A stretch of 18,976 nt of DNA from Chloroflexota bacterium (GTDB lineage: Bacteria > Chloroflexota > Limnocylindria > Limnocylindrales > CSP1-4): assembly GCA_016875645.1 (NCBI GenBank), contig VGPE01000026.1:1-18976 (forward strand). Reading direction: 5' to 3'. Each line of letters begins with the position of its first letter. Within the stretch, counting starts at the first letter, position 1. The notes under the pieces were generated by a model. The model searched no databases. It was not told the origin of the DNA and saw only the letters and a list, made by a program, of their open reading frames with translations. Below, piece by piece: positions 1 through 8,194 of the stretch. The position numbers and the translations under genes are program-made.

Positions 1-529
1 GGAGTGCTGCGCGACCCTCCGGCGCGCGCAGCTCGCGGACCGGCCGCGGGCCGCGCTGCAACTGCTCGATGAGCTCGTCGGCGGACGCCGAGGGGGCGTC
101 GCGAGCGGGTGCAGCCTGCGCCGCCCCCGGCAGAAGCTCCGCGACCAGTTCGAGGCGCTCGAGGAAGCCCGGCGGCAGCATCGCCCGCAGGACGACGGCG
201 GGGGGCGCGAGGTACGTGGCCGAGATCCAGCGTGCGAGCGCGAGCGTCGTCGGCGGCAGAAGGGGGCCGTCGGCACGAACGCGGTCGACGATCGGCTTGG
301 TCGCGACAGCAGGCGGGCCGGCTTCGGCCAGGACGACCGCGAGAGCCTGGCGCCGGCCGTACTCGACCAGGACTGCCTCACCGGGCTCGACGTCGGCCAG
401 GGGCGGGGGCACGTGATAGGTGTAGGTGCGCGCGCCACCGCCACCCGCGGCGTCGACGGCAACTTCCACGAACCGCTCGGGCTCGGCGGCGACCAGCCCG
501 AGATCGCCAGGCGTCAGCTCGACCGCCAC
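1..529 (-). CDS. priA: Primosomal protein N' (PriA), N-terminal part, cut by window edge
   Basis: Replication-restart DNA helicase; only the first ~176 residues are in the window and the frame stays open to position 1. The visible part is the 3'-DNA-binding domain typical of PriA: FVEVAVDAA near residue 20, then RTYTYHVPPPL, then PGEAVLVEYGRRQALAVVL, matching the family pattern of a Tyr/Phe-rich strand followed by 'GxxVxVxFGRR'. It is followed by a winged-helix-like stretch containing LARWISATYLAPP. The helicase motifs would lie beyond the edge. I chose the GTG at 527-529, which begins 1 nt after the gmk stop codon, so translation is probably coupled to gmk. A gmk-priA neighbourhood is common in bacteria (often with rpoZ or coaBC between, absent here). 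Family assignment is fairly sure; the exact start is less so because no strong Shine-Dalgarno sequence is visible. Confidence 0.82.
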   Translation of the reverse strand, partial: MAVELTPGDLGLVAAEPERFVEVAVDAAGGGGARTYTYHVPPPLADVEPGEAVLVEYGRRQALAVVLAEAGPPAVATKPIVDRVRADGPLLPPTTLALARWISATYLAPPAVVLRAMLPPGFLERLELVAELLPGAAQAAPARDAPSASADELIEQLQRGPRPVRELRAPEGRAAL

Positions 530-530
530 C

Positions 531-1226
531 TCACACGCGGATGCGGCGCGCCCCGCGGCGGGCGTGTTCGAGGCCGATCAGCTCGTCGATCTCCCGGGCG
601 CTCTCCTCGGCCCCGTGAGGACCGGTTGCGTTGACCACCACATGGTCGTAGTTGGGCGCCTCGCGCAGCTCGATCTCGGCATTGCGCAGGCGGATGGCCA
701 GGTCCCGGGGCGCCTCGGTGTCGCGCTGCTCGAGCCGGCGGCGCAGCTCCCCCAGCGACGGTGGCGCCACGAAGATCCGCAGCGCGTCTGGGACCCGTGC
801 CTTGATCGAGGACGCGCCCTGGACATCGATCTTGAGGATGGCGTCGCGGCCTTGGGCGAGCGCGTCGCGAACACTGTCGATCGGGGTGCCGGACCACTGG
901 CCGTGCACCTCGGCCGCCTCGAGCAGGCCGCCGGCCTCGCGAATCGCGTTGAACTGGATCGGCGAGACGAAGCGGTAGTGGACGCCCTCGCGCTCCCCGG
1001 GCCGCGGCGCACGCGACTTGTAGGTCACGACGAACGCTCGTCGCGCGGCGGACGGCAGCCGCTTGAGCCGATCGAGGATGGTGTCCTTCCCCACGCCGGC
1101 CGGTCCGGAGATGATCACCAGCATCGCGCCCGGCGCCCCGTCGATGGCACCCGGCAGGTCGTCGCGAGCGGGCACCTCGGCCGACCCGTCGGAGCCTCCC
1201 TCGGCCCCGAGAACGTCGTCGGTCAC
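531..1226 (-). CDS. gmk: Guanylate kinase
   Basis: Cytosolic enzyme that phosphorylates GMP (or dGMP) with ATP to GDP, needed for GTP supply. The 231-residue protein has a P-loop GPAGVGKDT at residues 41-49, the GMP-binding segment TYKSRAPRPGEREGVHYRF at about 69-87, and the lid/core motif ILKIDVQGASSIK typical of the family. The residue after the P-loop lysine is Asp48 rather than the usual Ser/Thr. A 34-residue acidic, Gly/Ala-rich N-terminal extension precedes the core; Met35 would give a normal-length enzyme. I prefer the first ATG because it overlaps the rluD-type stop as ATGA, the classic coupled junction. It sits between the pseudouridine synthase gene and priA in one run. The function is clear; only the extension is doubtful. 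Confidence 0.95.
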   Translation of the reverse strand: MTDDVLGAEGGSDGSAEVPARDDLPGAIDGAPGAMLVIISGPAGVGKDTILDRLKRLPSAARRAFVVTYKSRAPRPGEREGVHYRFVSPIQFNAIREAGGLLEAAEVHGQWSGTPIDSVRDALAQGRDAILKIDVQGASSIKARVPDALRIFVAPPSLGELRRRLEQRDTEAPRDLAIRLRNAEIELREAPNYDHVVVNATGPHGAEESAREIDELIGLEHARRGARRIRV

Positions 1227-2209
1227 CGCGGATGTGTCCCGACCGATGGCGGACCCGGCCGCGAGCCCTGACGGTCGCCGCCCCGCAGCCGCGCCAGCAC
1301 CAGCTCCAGTTCGTCGGGAAGTGGCGCGTTGACCCGGACGAGGTGGCCATCCGAGGGGGCCGCGAACTCCAGCCGCCAGGCATGCAGGAACAAGCGACTC
1401 AGCCCGTCGGGCCCGCGGCGGGCCGCGCCGGTCGCGTAGATCGGGTCACCAGCGATCGGGTGGCCGATGGCCGCAAGGTGGACGCGGACCTGGTGCGTCC
1501 GCCCGGTGACCAGGTCCACCTCCAGCAGCGTCCAGCCGGGGAAACGCTCGCGCACGCGGTAGCCCGTCACCGACTCGCGACCGTCGGGGACCACGGCCAT
1601 CCGGATCCGGTGCTGCGGGTCACGACCGATCGGCGCCTCGATGCGACCCACGGAAGCGGCAAGACTGCCCCACGCGAGCGTGAGGTACGTCTTCTTGACG
1701 CGGCGCGCCTTGAGCTGCGCCATCAGGCTGGCCTGGGCAGCGTCCGTCCGGGCGACCATCAGGAGGCCGCTCGTGTCGCGGTCGAGGCGGTGCACGATGC
1801 CCGGCCGGCGGACGCCCGCGATGCCGCCGAACACCTCACCACGGGCCAGCAGCGCGTTGACCATGGTGCCCGAGGCGTGGCCGGGCGAGGGGTGGACCAC
1901 GAGCCCCGCCGGCTTGTCGACCACGAGGACATCGGGATCCTCGTAGACGACCGGCAGCGGGATCGGCTCGGGCTCCAGGGCGAGCGGTTCGGGCGGCGGG
2001 ACGACCAGCGTCAGCCGGGTCCCCGGACCGACGGCCTCGTTCGCCCGGACCGGGCGCCCGCCGTCGGTCAGGTGTCCGGCAGAGATAAGCTTCTGGACAT
2101 AGGCGCGCGACAGGCCCGTCAGGTCCGCGACGGCGCGATCCGCTCGCTGGCGACCGTCCTCGGCCGCCACAACCAGTTCACGGATCTCTGCCGTGCCGGC
2201 GTCAGCCAT
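1223..2209 (-). CDS. RluA/RluD-family 23S rRNA pseudouridine synthase
   Basis: Isomerises uridine to pseudouridine in structured RNA, most likely large-subunit rRNA. The 328-residue protein has an N-terminal S4 RNA-binding domain (about 12-70, with LSRAYVQKLISAGHL), then the catalytic domain. VVYEDPDVLVVDKPAGLVVHP at about 87-107 is the family entry motif. GIVHRLDRDTSGLLMVA at 137-153 carries the catalytic aspartate, Asp143. GRTHQVRVHLAAIGHPIAGD is the conserved C-terminal motif. The ATG at 2207-2209 overlaps the end of lspA by 8 nt; the open frame runs further upstream only inside lspA. Its end overlaps gmk by 4 nt. A pseudouridine synthase following lspA is very common in bacteria. Which uridine is modified (RluD-like or another) cannot be told from sequence alone, so I give no gene symbol. 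Confidence 0.93.
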   Translation of the reverse strand: MADAGTAEIRELVVAAEDGRQRADRAVADLTGLSRAYVQKLISAGHLTDGGRPVRANEAVGPGTRLTLVVPPPEPLALEPEPIPLPVVYEDPDVLVVDKPAGLVVHPSPGHASGTMVNALLARGEVFGGIAGVRRPGIVHRLDRDTSGLLMVARTDAAQASLMAQLKARRVKKTYLTLAWGSLAASVGRIEAPIGRDPQHRIRMAVVPDGRESVTGYRVRERFPGWTLLEVDLVTGRTHQVRVHLAAIGHPIAGDPIYATGAARRGPDGLSRLFLHAWRLEFAAPSDGHLVRVNAPLPDELELVLARLRGGDRQGSRPGPPSVGTHPR

Positions 2210-2711
2210 CGGCGGCGCCGCCCATCCGGCCGCGCTTCGTCGGCCAGATCGCCATGAGGAGGAGCAGCAGGATGGAGGCCGAGATCGCCATGTCGGCGAC
2301 GTTGAAGGTGTACCAGCGCCAGGTCCCGATGCCAAGGTCCACGAAGTCCACGACGTAGCCGAGGCGGAGGCGATCCGCCAGGTTGCCCAGGGCGCCGCCG
2401 AGCAGGAGCCCGAGGGCAAGGGTCGCGAGCAGGCTGCCACCCACGCGCGACTCATACCAGACGATCAGCCCGATCACCCCGAGGCTGAACAGCGCGAAGA
2501 TCGGCGCCTGGTCGCGGAACATCCCGAAGATCGCGCCCGTGTTGTGGGTCACCGCGATCCGGGCGAACTCGCCCCAGATCGGCACGACCCGGTTGACCTC
2601 GAAATTCGCGACGATCCAGGCCTTGAGCAGCTGGTCGACGACCGCGATTCCGATCGCCAGGCCCGTGAAGAGCGCCAGGCGCGAACGCCCGGCTCGGGAT
2701 CCGCTCATCAT
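2202..2711 (-). CDS. lspA: Lipoprotein signal peptidase (signal peptidase II)
   Basis: Inner-membrane aspartyl protease that removes signal peptides from prolipoproteins after diacylglyceryl transfer. The protein has four hydrophobic helices. Family motifs are VDQLLKAWI in the first helix, VTHNTGAIFGMF after it, then GGALGNLADRLRLGYVVDFVD and FNVADMAIS. The catalytic dyad is Asp122 (in VVDF) and Asp140 (in NVAD), counting from the start used here. I chose the ATG at 2709-2711 because GGGGAG lies 8 nt upstream, giving 169 residues. The longer alternative starts at 2756, overlaps the ileS stop by 11 nt and adds 15 Gly/Arg-rich residues; it has only GAGG 3 nt before it. The gene follows ileS, a frequent arrangement, and overlaps the next gene. 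Confidence 0.94.
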   Translation of the reverse strand: MMSGSRAGRSRLALFTGLAIGIAVVDQLLKAWIVANFEVNRVVPIWGEFARIAVTHNTGAIFGMFRDQAPIFALFSLGVIGLIVWYESRVGGSLLATLALGLLLGGALGNLADRLRLGYVVDFVDLGIGTWRWYTFNVADMAISASILLLLLMAIWPTKRGRMGGAADG

Positions 2712-2745
2712 CGCGCCGGCTCCCCGCCCACGTCCGACGAGCGGC

Positions 2746-5700
2746 TCAGTGGCCATCGGCCTCGACCCGGCTGGCCGGCGCTCTCACGGCGCTGGTCGTG
2801 GCGCGGATGGCCAGCGTGACCGCACCGCCATCGAGTTCGACGAGCACGTGGGGCACGTCGTCAGGCGGCGCGTCGCTGTGCAGGCGGTCGGCGAGCGTCT
2901 CCGCGCGGATCGTGGCCGCGTGGGCCGCGACCGACTGCGGGAGGCCCTGCACCCACACTTCGATCCGGTCGGTCAGCTGGAGCTCCGCCTCCCGGCGCAG
3001 GTCCTGGATCGCGCGCTGGAGTTCGCGTGCGTCGCCCTCGGCACGCAGTTCGGGGGTCAGCGTCGTGTCCACCACCACCACGAGCCCGTCGTCGTGGGCA
3101 ACGGCGGTGCCGGGCCTTGGCATGGCCTGGATCTCGACCTCGTCTGCCGCCAGCAACTGACCCGCCAGCCGCACGCCGCCGCCGGGGAGGAACTCGACGT
3201 CGCCGGCCCGCGCGGCCGCCATCACCGCGGGGATCGCGGCCCCCAGGCGCTTGCCGATCTTCGGCAGCAGGGGCTTGACCCGCCGCTCCACCAGGGCCGA
3301 TTCATCGCCGATCAGCTCGATGGCGCGGACGTTCACCTCGTCGGCGAGCAGCATCGAGAGCTCATCCCAGTCGGCCAGCGAGCCGCCCGGCAGGGCAAGC
3401 CAGAGACGAGCAAGGGGCTGACGCGTCCGGATGCCCGCCTGGCTGCGCAGCGTGCGCACCAGTTCGACGGCCCGGCGCACCGTTGTCATGGACCGCTCGA
3501 GGTCCTCATCACGGTTGGGCGCGATCTCCGCGGTCGGCCAGCGGGTGAGGTGCACGCTGTCCGGCGCGTTCGGGACGACCGCGGTCACCAGGTTCTGATA
3601 CATCGCCTCGGTCACGAACGGCAGGATCGGGGCGGCCGCACGCACCAGCGTCACGAGGACCGCATGGAAGGTGGCGAACGCGGCATCGCGGTCCGCGAGG
3701 GCCTCGTCGGGGCTGCGCCGCATCCGATCCCGGGACAGGCGCAGGTACCACGTGGAGAAATCGTCGATGAAGGTCGAGATCTCGCGCGCCGCCCCGAGCG
3801 AGTCGTAGTCGCGCAGCCGGTCTTCGACCCGCTCCGCGAGCCCCGCCGAGCGCGACAGGATCCAGCGGTCGAGCGCGGGCCAGGCACGGCCACTCGTGGT
3901 CGCCGCCGCGATGGTGGCCCCGATGTCCGACTTCGGGGTCCATGCCGCGAGGCGCGCGTATGTGATGAAGAACGCGTACGTGTTCCACAGGACCAGCAGC
4001 TCGCGCCGCGACTCGTCGCCCGCGTGCCAGCCGAAGTTGATGTTGTCCTCGGGCCGGGCCTTCGCGAACGTCCAGCGCATGACGTCGACGCCCATCCGCT
4101 CGGCGGCCTCGTCGAACTCGATCGCGTTGCCCCAGCTCTTGTGCATCTGGCGGCCGTCCTCGCCGAAGACGAGTGCGTAGCCGAAGATCGTCTTGAACGG
4201 CTCCTGGCGGCGGAGCACCGTGCTCATGGCGAGCATCGAGTAGAACCAGTTGCGGAACTGGCCCGGGAAGCTCTCAGTGATGAAATCCGCCGGGAACCAC
4301 TGCGCCCAGTACGCCGGGTCCTCGCGGTAGTGGAGCGTGGAGAACGGCACGATCCCGGCGTCCAGCCAGGGGTTGCCCACGTCCGCGATCCGGCCGACCG
4401 GCGCCCCGCAGCCGGGGCAGGCGATCTTCACGGCGTCCACGTGGGGGCGGTGCGGTGTGTGGCCCTCGAACTCGTTCCAGCCATCGATCGCCCGCTGGCG
4501 CAACTCCTCGCGTCCGCCGATGACCTGGAATTCGCCGCACGCGGAGCAGTCGTAGATGGGCAGGGCCAGGCCGTAGTAGCGCTTCTTGCTGATCATCCAG
4601 TCGTGCATGTTCAGCAGCCAGTCGAGCTCGCGCTCGTACCCGAACGACGGGATCCACCGGATGCGGTCCACGACCTCCATGATCTGGTAGCGCAGGCTGG
4701 CGTCGACCTGCTCGGGCGTGAGCGTCTCGCGCGGCTGGTCGTACACCGGGCCCATCGAGATGAACCACTCGTCCACCAGGCGGAACAGGAGGGCGGTCCC
4801 GCAGCGCCAGCAGTGCGGATAGCGGTGACGGTAGGGCTCGAGGTGGTAGAAGAAGCCCCGCCGCTGCAGGTCGTCGACGACAGCCTCGGCGACGTTGGGC
4901 GCATCGCGGCCGCTCAGCCAGTCGTAGCCCTCGAAGTAGCGCCCGTCCTCGTCGATCGGCCCGATGACCGGCAGGCCCAGAGCCTTGCCCAGTTGGAAGT
5001 CCTCGGCGCCGGCTCCCGGCGCCACGTGCACGATGCCCGTCCCCTCGTCCTCGCCCACCTCGTCCCACGCCACCACGCGGTGCTCGTACGGGCGTGACGG
5101 GTCGCCGCGCGTGCCGGCGGCGAACGCCGTCCGGACCGCCGGCAGGTCGTCGTATGGGCCCGTGTAGCGCCAGCCGACGAGGTCCGCCCCGCGCTTCTCC
5201 TCGTCCACCCGGAAGTCGCCGATCACGGCCTGCTTGAGCGTACCCCGGCCGACCCACAACGCGTCGGCACCCTGCCGGACGCGCACGTAGCGCTGGTCGG
5301 GGTGAACGGCGGCGGCCACATTCGCCGCCAGCGTCCAGGGCGTGGTGGTCCAGACCAGCAGCGACTCACCCGGCCGGTCCAGCAGCGGGAAGCGCACCGT
5401 CAACCCCGGGTCGTCGCGCTCCTGGTATCCCTCGTTCATCTCCATCTGGGACAGGCCGGTGCCGCAGCGCGGGCACCACGGCATGGAGTCGTGGCCCTTG
5501 TAGATCCAGCCGCGCCGGTGGCACTCGGCGAGGAAGCCCCAGATCAGGTCGTTGTTCTCGTTGCTGAAGGTGAAGTAGCTGCCGCCGACATCGGGCAGAC
5601 CGAGCCGACCGACCAGCATCTCCACGGTGTCGGTGATCGGGCCGTCGACGCCCTGGATCGTCGCCGCCCGGGAGGGATCTTCCTTCAGCAGGTCCCGCAG

Positions 5701-6156
5701 GCGTCGCAACTCGTCCGGTTCATTCCAGTCCATCCACATGCCCAGGCGGATCGACTGCTCGGTCTGGCGCGCGGCGTACGTGAGCACGCGCTGCTTGCAC
5801 AGGCTCACGAATTCCGCGATCCCGAATGACTCGATGTCGCGCTTGCTCGTGAAGCCGAGCTCGCGCTCGACGTTGACCTCCACCCAGAGGCCCTGGCAGT
5901 CGAACCCGTTCTGCCAGCGCTGAACATGGCCGAGCATGGCCCGGAACCGACAGAAGAGGTCCTTGTACATCCGGCCCCAGGCATGGTGCACGCCCATGGG
6001 GTTGTTGGCCGTGATGGGCCCGTCGAGGAAACTCCAGTGCTCGCCGGCGGCGTTCTGCGCTCGGAGTCTTGCAAACGTCCGCCGCTCCGCCCAGAGCCCC
6101 AGCACCTCGTGCTCCTGCTGGATCAGGTCGGGGCGGGAGCTGACGGGACGGAACAT
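2746..6156 (-). CDS. ileS: Isoleucyl-tRNA synthetase, type 2-like, with altered class I signature motifs
   Basis: Charges tRNA-Ile with isoleucine in the cytosol and should edit valine. The 1136-residue protein starts at ATG 6154-6156 with GAGG a few bases upstream; the in-frame extension further up has no good start. The nucleotide-binding signature reads PMGVHHAWGR (residues 53-62), so HIGH is GVHH at 55-58. GFDCQGLWVE (84-93) stands where GWDxHGLPxE is usual. The editing domain shows VWTTTPWTLAAN (268-279) and GTGIVHVAPGAGAEDF (372-387, with likely editing Asp386). Zinc-type pairs are CPRC (228-231), CWRC (449-452), CSAC (537-540) and CPGC (580-583). The KMSKS loop is QMHKS (670-674), keeping Lys673. 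The C-terminal PELRAEGDARELQRAIQDLR resembles type 2 IleRS, and no C-terminal zinc finger is seen. IleRS is the best call; the altered motifs leave some doubt about activity. Confidence 0.9.
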   Translation of the reverse strand: MFRPVSSRPDLIQQEHEVLGLWAERRTFARLRAQNAAGEHWSFLDGPITANNPMGVHHAWGRMYKDLFCRFRAMLGHVQRWQNGFDCQGLWVEVNVERELGFTSKRDIESFGIAEFVSLCKQRVLTYAARQTEQSIRLGMWMDWNEPDELRRLRDLLKEDPSRAATIQGVDGPITDTVEMLVGRLGLPDVGGSYFTFSNENNDLIWGFLAECHRRGWIYKGHDSMPWCPRCGTGLSQMEMNEGYQERDDPGLTVRFPLLDRPGESLLVWTTTPWTLAANVAAAVHPDQRYVRVRQGADALWVGRGTLKQAVIGDFRVDEEKRGADLVGWRYTGPYDDLPAVRTAFAAGTRGDPSRPYEHRVVAWDEVGEDEGTGIVHVAPGAGAEDFQLGKALGLPVIGPIDEDGRYFEGYDWLSGRDAPNVAEAVVDDLQRRGFFYHLEPYRHRYPHCWRCGTALLFRLVDEWFISMGPVYDQPRETLTPEQVDASLRYQIMEVVDRIRWIPSFGYERELDWLLNMHDWMISKKRYYGLALPIYDCSACGEFQVIGGREELRQRAIDGWNEFEGHTPHRPHVDAVKIACPGCGAPVGRIADVGNPWLDAGIVPFSTLHYREDPAYWAQWFPADFITESFPGQFRNWFYSMLAMSTVLRRQEPFKTIFGYALVFGEDGRQMHKSWGNAIEFDEAAERMGVDVMRWTFAKARPEDNINFGWHAGDESRRELLVLWNTYAFFITYARLAAWTPKSDIGATIAAATTSGRAWPALDRWILSRSAGLAERVEDRLRDYDSLGAAREISTFIDDFSTWYLRLSRDRMRRSPDEALADRDAAFATFHAVLVTLVRAAAPILPFVTEAMYQNLVTAVVPNAPDSVHLTRWPTAEIAPNRDEDLERSMTTVRRAVELVRTLRSQAGIRTRQPLARLWLALPGGSLADWDELSMLLADEVNVRAIELIGDESALVERRVKPLLPKIGKRLGAAIPAVMAAARAGDVEFLPGGGVRLAGQLLAADEVEIQAMPRPGTAVAHDDGLVVVVDTTLTPELRAEGDARELQRAIQDLRREAELQLTDRIEVWVQGLPQSVAAHAATIRAETLADRLHSDAPPDDVPHVLVELDGGAVTLAIRATTSAVRAPASRVEADGH

Positions 6157-6230
6157 CACACCTCGGTCAACCGTCGAAACGCGCGACGCGCGCGCAGCCG
6201 AGGGCCGGCCGCGGCTCAACCAACGGTCCG

Positions 6231-6238
6231 AGTATCCT
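6231..6238. promoter_or_regulatory. Overlapping divergent -10 elements for ileS (minus) and the LCP gene (plus)
   Basis: Only 89 bp separate the two divergent start codons. On the plus strand TATCCT (6233-6238) lies 7 nt before the LCP ATG, so transcription would begin at or next to the start codon and the message would be leaderless; no Shine-Dalgarno sequence is present. On the minus strand GATACT (6231-6236) is a -10-like hexamer preceding a leader of roughly 70 nt for ileS. No convincing -35 hexamer is seen on either side. This is inferred from sequence resemblance only. Confidence 0.4.
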
Positions 6239-6245
6239 ACCCGCG

Positions 6246-8087
6246 ATGCCTTCGTCGCAGGAGGGGCGCCTGCGAGCGCGTTCGTCGTTCGCTGCGGCGG
6301 TCCTCTCCCTGGTCTTCCCCGGCCTCGGTCACGCATACGCGGGCGCCTGGACTCGGGCGCTCGCCTTCGCCGCGCCGCCGGTCCTGCTCATCGCGCTGGT
6401 GGCAGGGATCGCCCTTCGCGTCGACCGCCTCGAGCTGCTGGGGTTCCTGCTCCAGTCCGAGGCGCTCATCGCGATCCTCGTGCTCAATGTGCTGGTCCTC
6501 CTGTACCGGGCGATCGCCATCGTCGACGCGTGGCGCGTCGCTGCCTACCTCAATCGCGCCGAGGAGATCCGCGCGCGGCCTGACCGGCGGCCGCATCGAT
6601 CCCCGACCCTGGGCGCGATCTCGCTGGCGGGAATGCTCGCCGTGGTGCTGGTGATGAGCGGCGTGCATGTCGCGGTCGCCTATTACGACATGCAGGCACA
6701 GCAGCTCAACTGCATCTTCGATCCGGAAACGAACAGCTGCGACCCCGCGCCCACGCGCGAGCCGTCGCCGTCCGCGGCTGTGTCGGCCGGTCCCATCGCC
6801 GACCCGACGGACGCCCCCACCGCTGCGCCATCGGTCGAGACGCCCGACCCGAAGGTCACCCCGCCGCCGCTGGCGAGCATCACGCCACCGAAACCGACCG
6901 AGCGCGTGAACATTCTCCTGATCGGCGCCGACGAGCGACCGAGGGACGAGACGTACAACACCGACACGCTGATCGTCGTCTCCATTGATCCGGTCACAGG
7001 CAGCGCGGCCATGTTCAGCCTGCCGCGCGACATGGTCGATGTCCCGCTGGCGGTTGGACCTGCCCAGAGCGTGTTCGGAACGACGTACGGCGGCAAGATC
7101 AACAGCCTCTGGACGGCCGCCACGCTGCGGCCAGACCTGTTCCCGGGCAACGACGCCCAGCGCGGTTTCGCGGCGATCAAGGCCACCCTCGGCGAGCTGT
7201 ACGCCATTGAGATCAAGTACTACGTATCCGTTAACTTCGAGGGGTTCCGGGAGATCGTCGACGCGCTCGGCGGAGTGACCATCAATGTCCAGGTTCCGAT
7301 CATCGACGATCGCTACCCGGGTGACGATGGACGCCTGCATCGGGTGTACATCCCCAGCGGCATCCAGCACATGGATGGCACCCGGGCGCTGGTCTACGCC
7401 CGGTCACGGCACTCCTCGACGGACTTCGACCGCGCCCAGCGCCAGCAGCGCGTGCTCCTCTCGCTCCGCCAGCAGGCCGACATCGGCTCGCTCATCCAGA
7501 AGCTGCCCGAGCTGGTGCAGGCCCTCCGCAACGCCGTTCACACGGACATGCCCGTTAACCTGCTGCCCGGCCTGCTGCGCCTGGCCGGCGACATCGACAC
7601 CGCGAACATCCGCTCGTACGTGTTCTCGCCGCCGCTCTACGGCACCGAGTTCGCCAACGACCCGACAGGTTGGGGCCGCGGCTACATCATCACCCCCGAC
7701 ATCGCCCGGATTCGCGAAGTGGTCGCCAACGCATTCGTGATCGATCCTGCGCTCGAGGCGCTCCGCGAGAAGGTTGCCGATGAACGCGCCACCGTGTGGG
7801 TGGTCGCGGGCACCGGCGACACCCTCGGCGCGGAGGAACTGGCAGCGTTCCTCGAGCACCAGGGCATGAGCGCCAGCGTCCGGCGGCGCGAGGTGGAGTT
7901 CGAGCCGCAGGAGACCACGATCGAGGTCTACAACGGCGCGGAAGGGCGCGTCGCGAATACCGTCACACTGCTCGAACAGGTGCTCGGCGTGACGGCCGTG
8001 CCGGTTGAGGACGCCGCCATCCGCGCCGACATCATCGTCACCACCGCGCCGACCACGCCGCAGCTCACCCCTCCGCCGGGCCCCTGA
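6246..8087 (+). CDS. LytR-CpsA-Psr (LCP) family protein with multi-helix membrane N-terminus and LytR_C domain
   Basis: LCP proteins transfer lipid-linked glycopolymers (teichoic acid, capsule or arabinogalactan type) to peptidoglycan on the outer face of the membrane. The 613-residue protein has hydrophobic helices at about 13-30, 37-57, 72-93 and 122-145. A Pro/Thr/Ala-rich linker follows (about 166-218), then the LCP domain from VNILLIGADE at 221-230. LCP hallmarks are DTLIVVSIDP (240-249), SLPRD (258-262, Arg261), and YARSRHSSTDFDRAQRQQRV (384-403) with the conserved pyrophosphate-binding arginines. A C-terminal LytR_C-like domain spans about 515-602. LCP proteins usually carry one N-terminal helix, so the four-helix head with PGLGHAYAG (25-33) is unusual. 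It is transcribed away from ileS, probably leaderless. The substrate polymer is unknown. Confidence 0.9.
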   Translation: MPSSQEGRLRARSSFAAAVLSLVFPGLGHAYAGAWTRALAFAAPPVLLIALVAGIALRVDRLELLGFLLQSEALIAILVLNVLVLLYRAIAIVDAWRVAAYLNRAEEIRARPDRRPHRSPTLGAISLAGMLAVVLVMSGVHVAVAYYDMQAQQLNCIFDPETNSCDPAPTREPSPSAAVSAGPIADPTDAPTAAPSVETPDPKVTPPPLASITPPKPTERVNILLIGADERPRDETYNTDTLIVVSIDPVTGSAAMFSLPRDMVDVPLAVGPAQSVFGTTYGGKINSLWTAATLRPDLFPGNDAQRGFAAIKATLGELYAIEIKYYVSVNFEGFREIVDALGGVTINVQVPIIDDRYPGDDGRLHRVYIPSGIQHMDGTRALVYARSRHSSTDFDRAQRQQRVLLSLRQQADIGSLIQKLPELVQALRNAVHTDMPVNLLPGLLRLAGDIDTANIRSYVFSPPLYGTEFANDPTGWGRGYIITPDIARIREVVANAFVIDPALEALREKVADERATVWVVAGTGDTLGAEELAAFLEHQGMSASVRRREVEFEPQETTIEVYNGAEGRVANTVTLLEQVLGVTAVPVEDAAIRADIIVTTAPTTPQLTPPPGP

Positions 8088-8194
8088 AACCCGGGCTCAC
8101 CACTCGGCGCGGATCGATCGTGGAGCGGGGGCGGTTCGCGACGACCCGCGCGCGCCCGCCACGCGGGATTTCGGCGGCCACCGTGGCACCCGGG

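Noticed and set aside
426..1271. A 281-codon plus-strand open frame opposite gmk
   Set aside because: Antisense shadow of gmk and of the neighbouring gene ends; no ribosome binding site or family motif.
2210..2455. Upstream extension of the pseudouridine synthase open frame to 2455
   Set aside because: The extension lies wholly within lspA; the S4 domain starts just after the ATG at 2209.
2383..5097. A 904-codon plus-strand open frame opposite ileS and lspA
   Set aside because: It is antisense to clearly recognised genes, has an Arg/His/Gly-rich composition typical of mirror frames in high-GC DNA, and shows no domain.
6157..6245. T-box riboswitch before ileS
   Set aside because: The 89-bp divergent gap is too short and no T-box core sequence is visible.
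6157..6336. Upstream extension of the ileS frame to 6336
   Set aside because: It would overlap the start of the divergent LCP gene and is Arg/Gly-rich; the conserved N-terminus begins at 6156.
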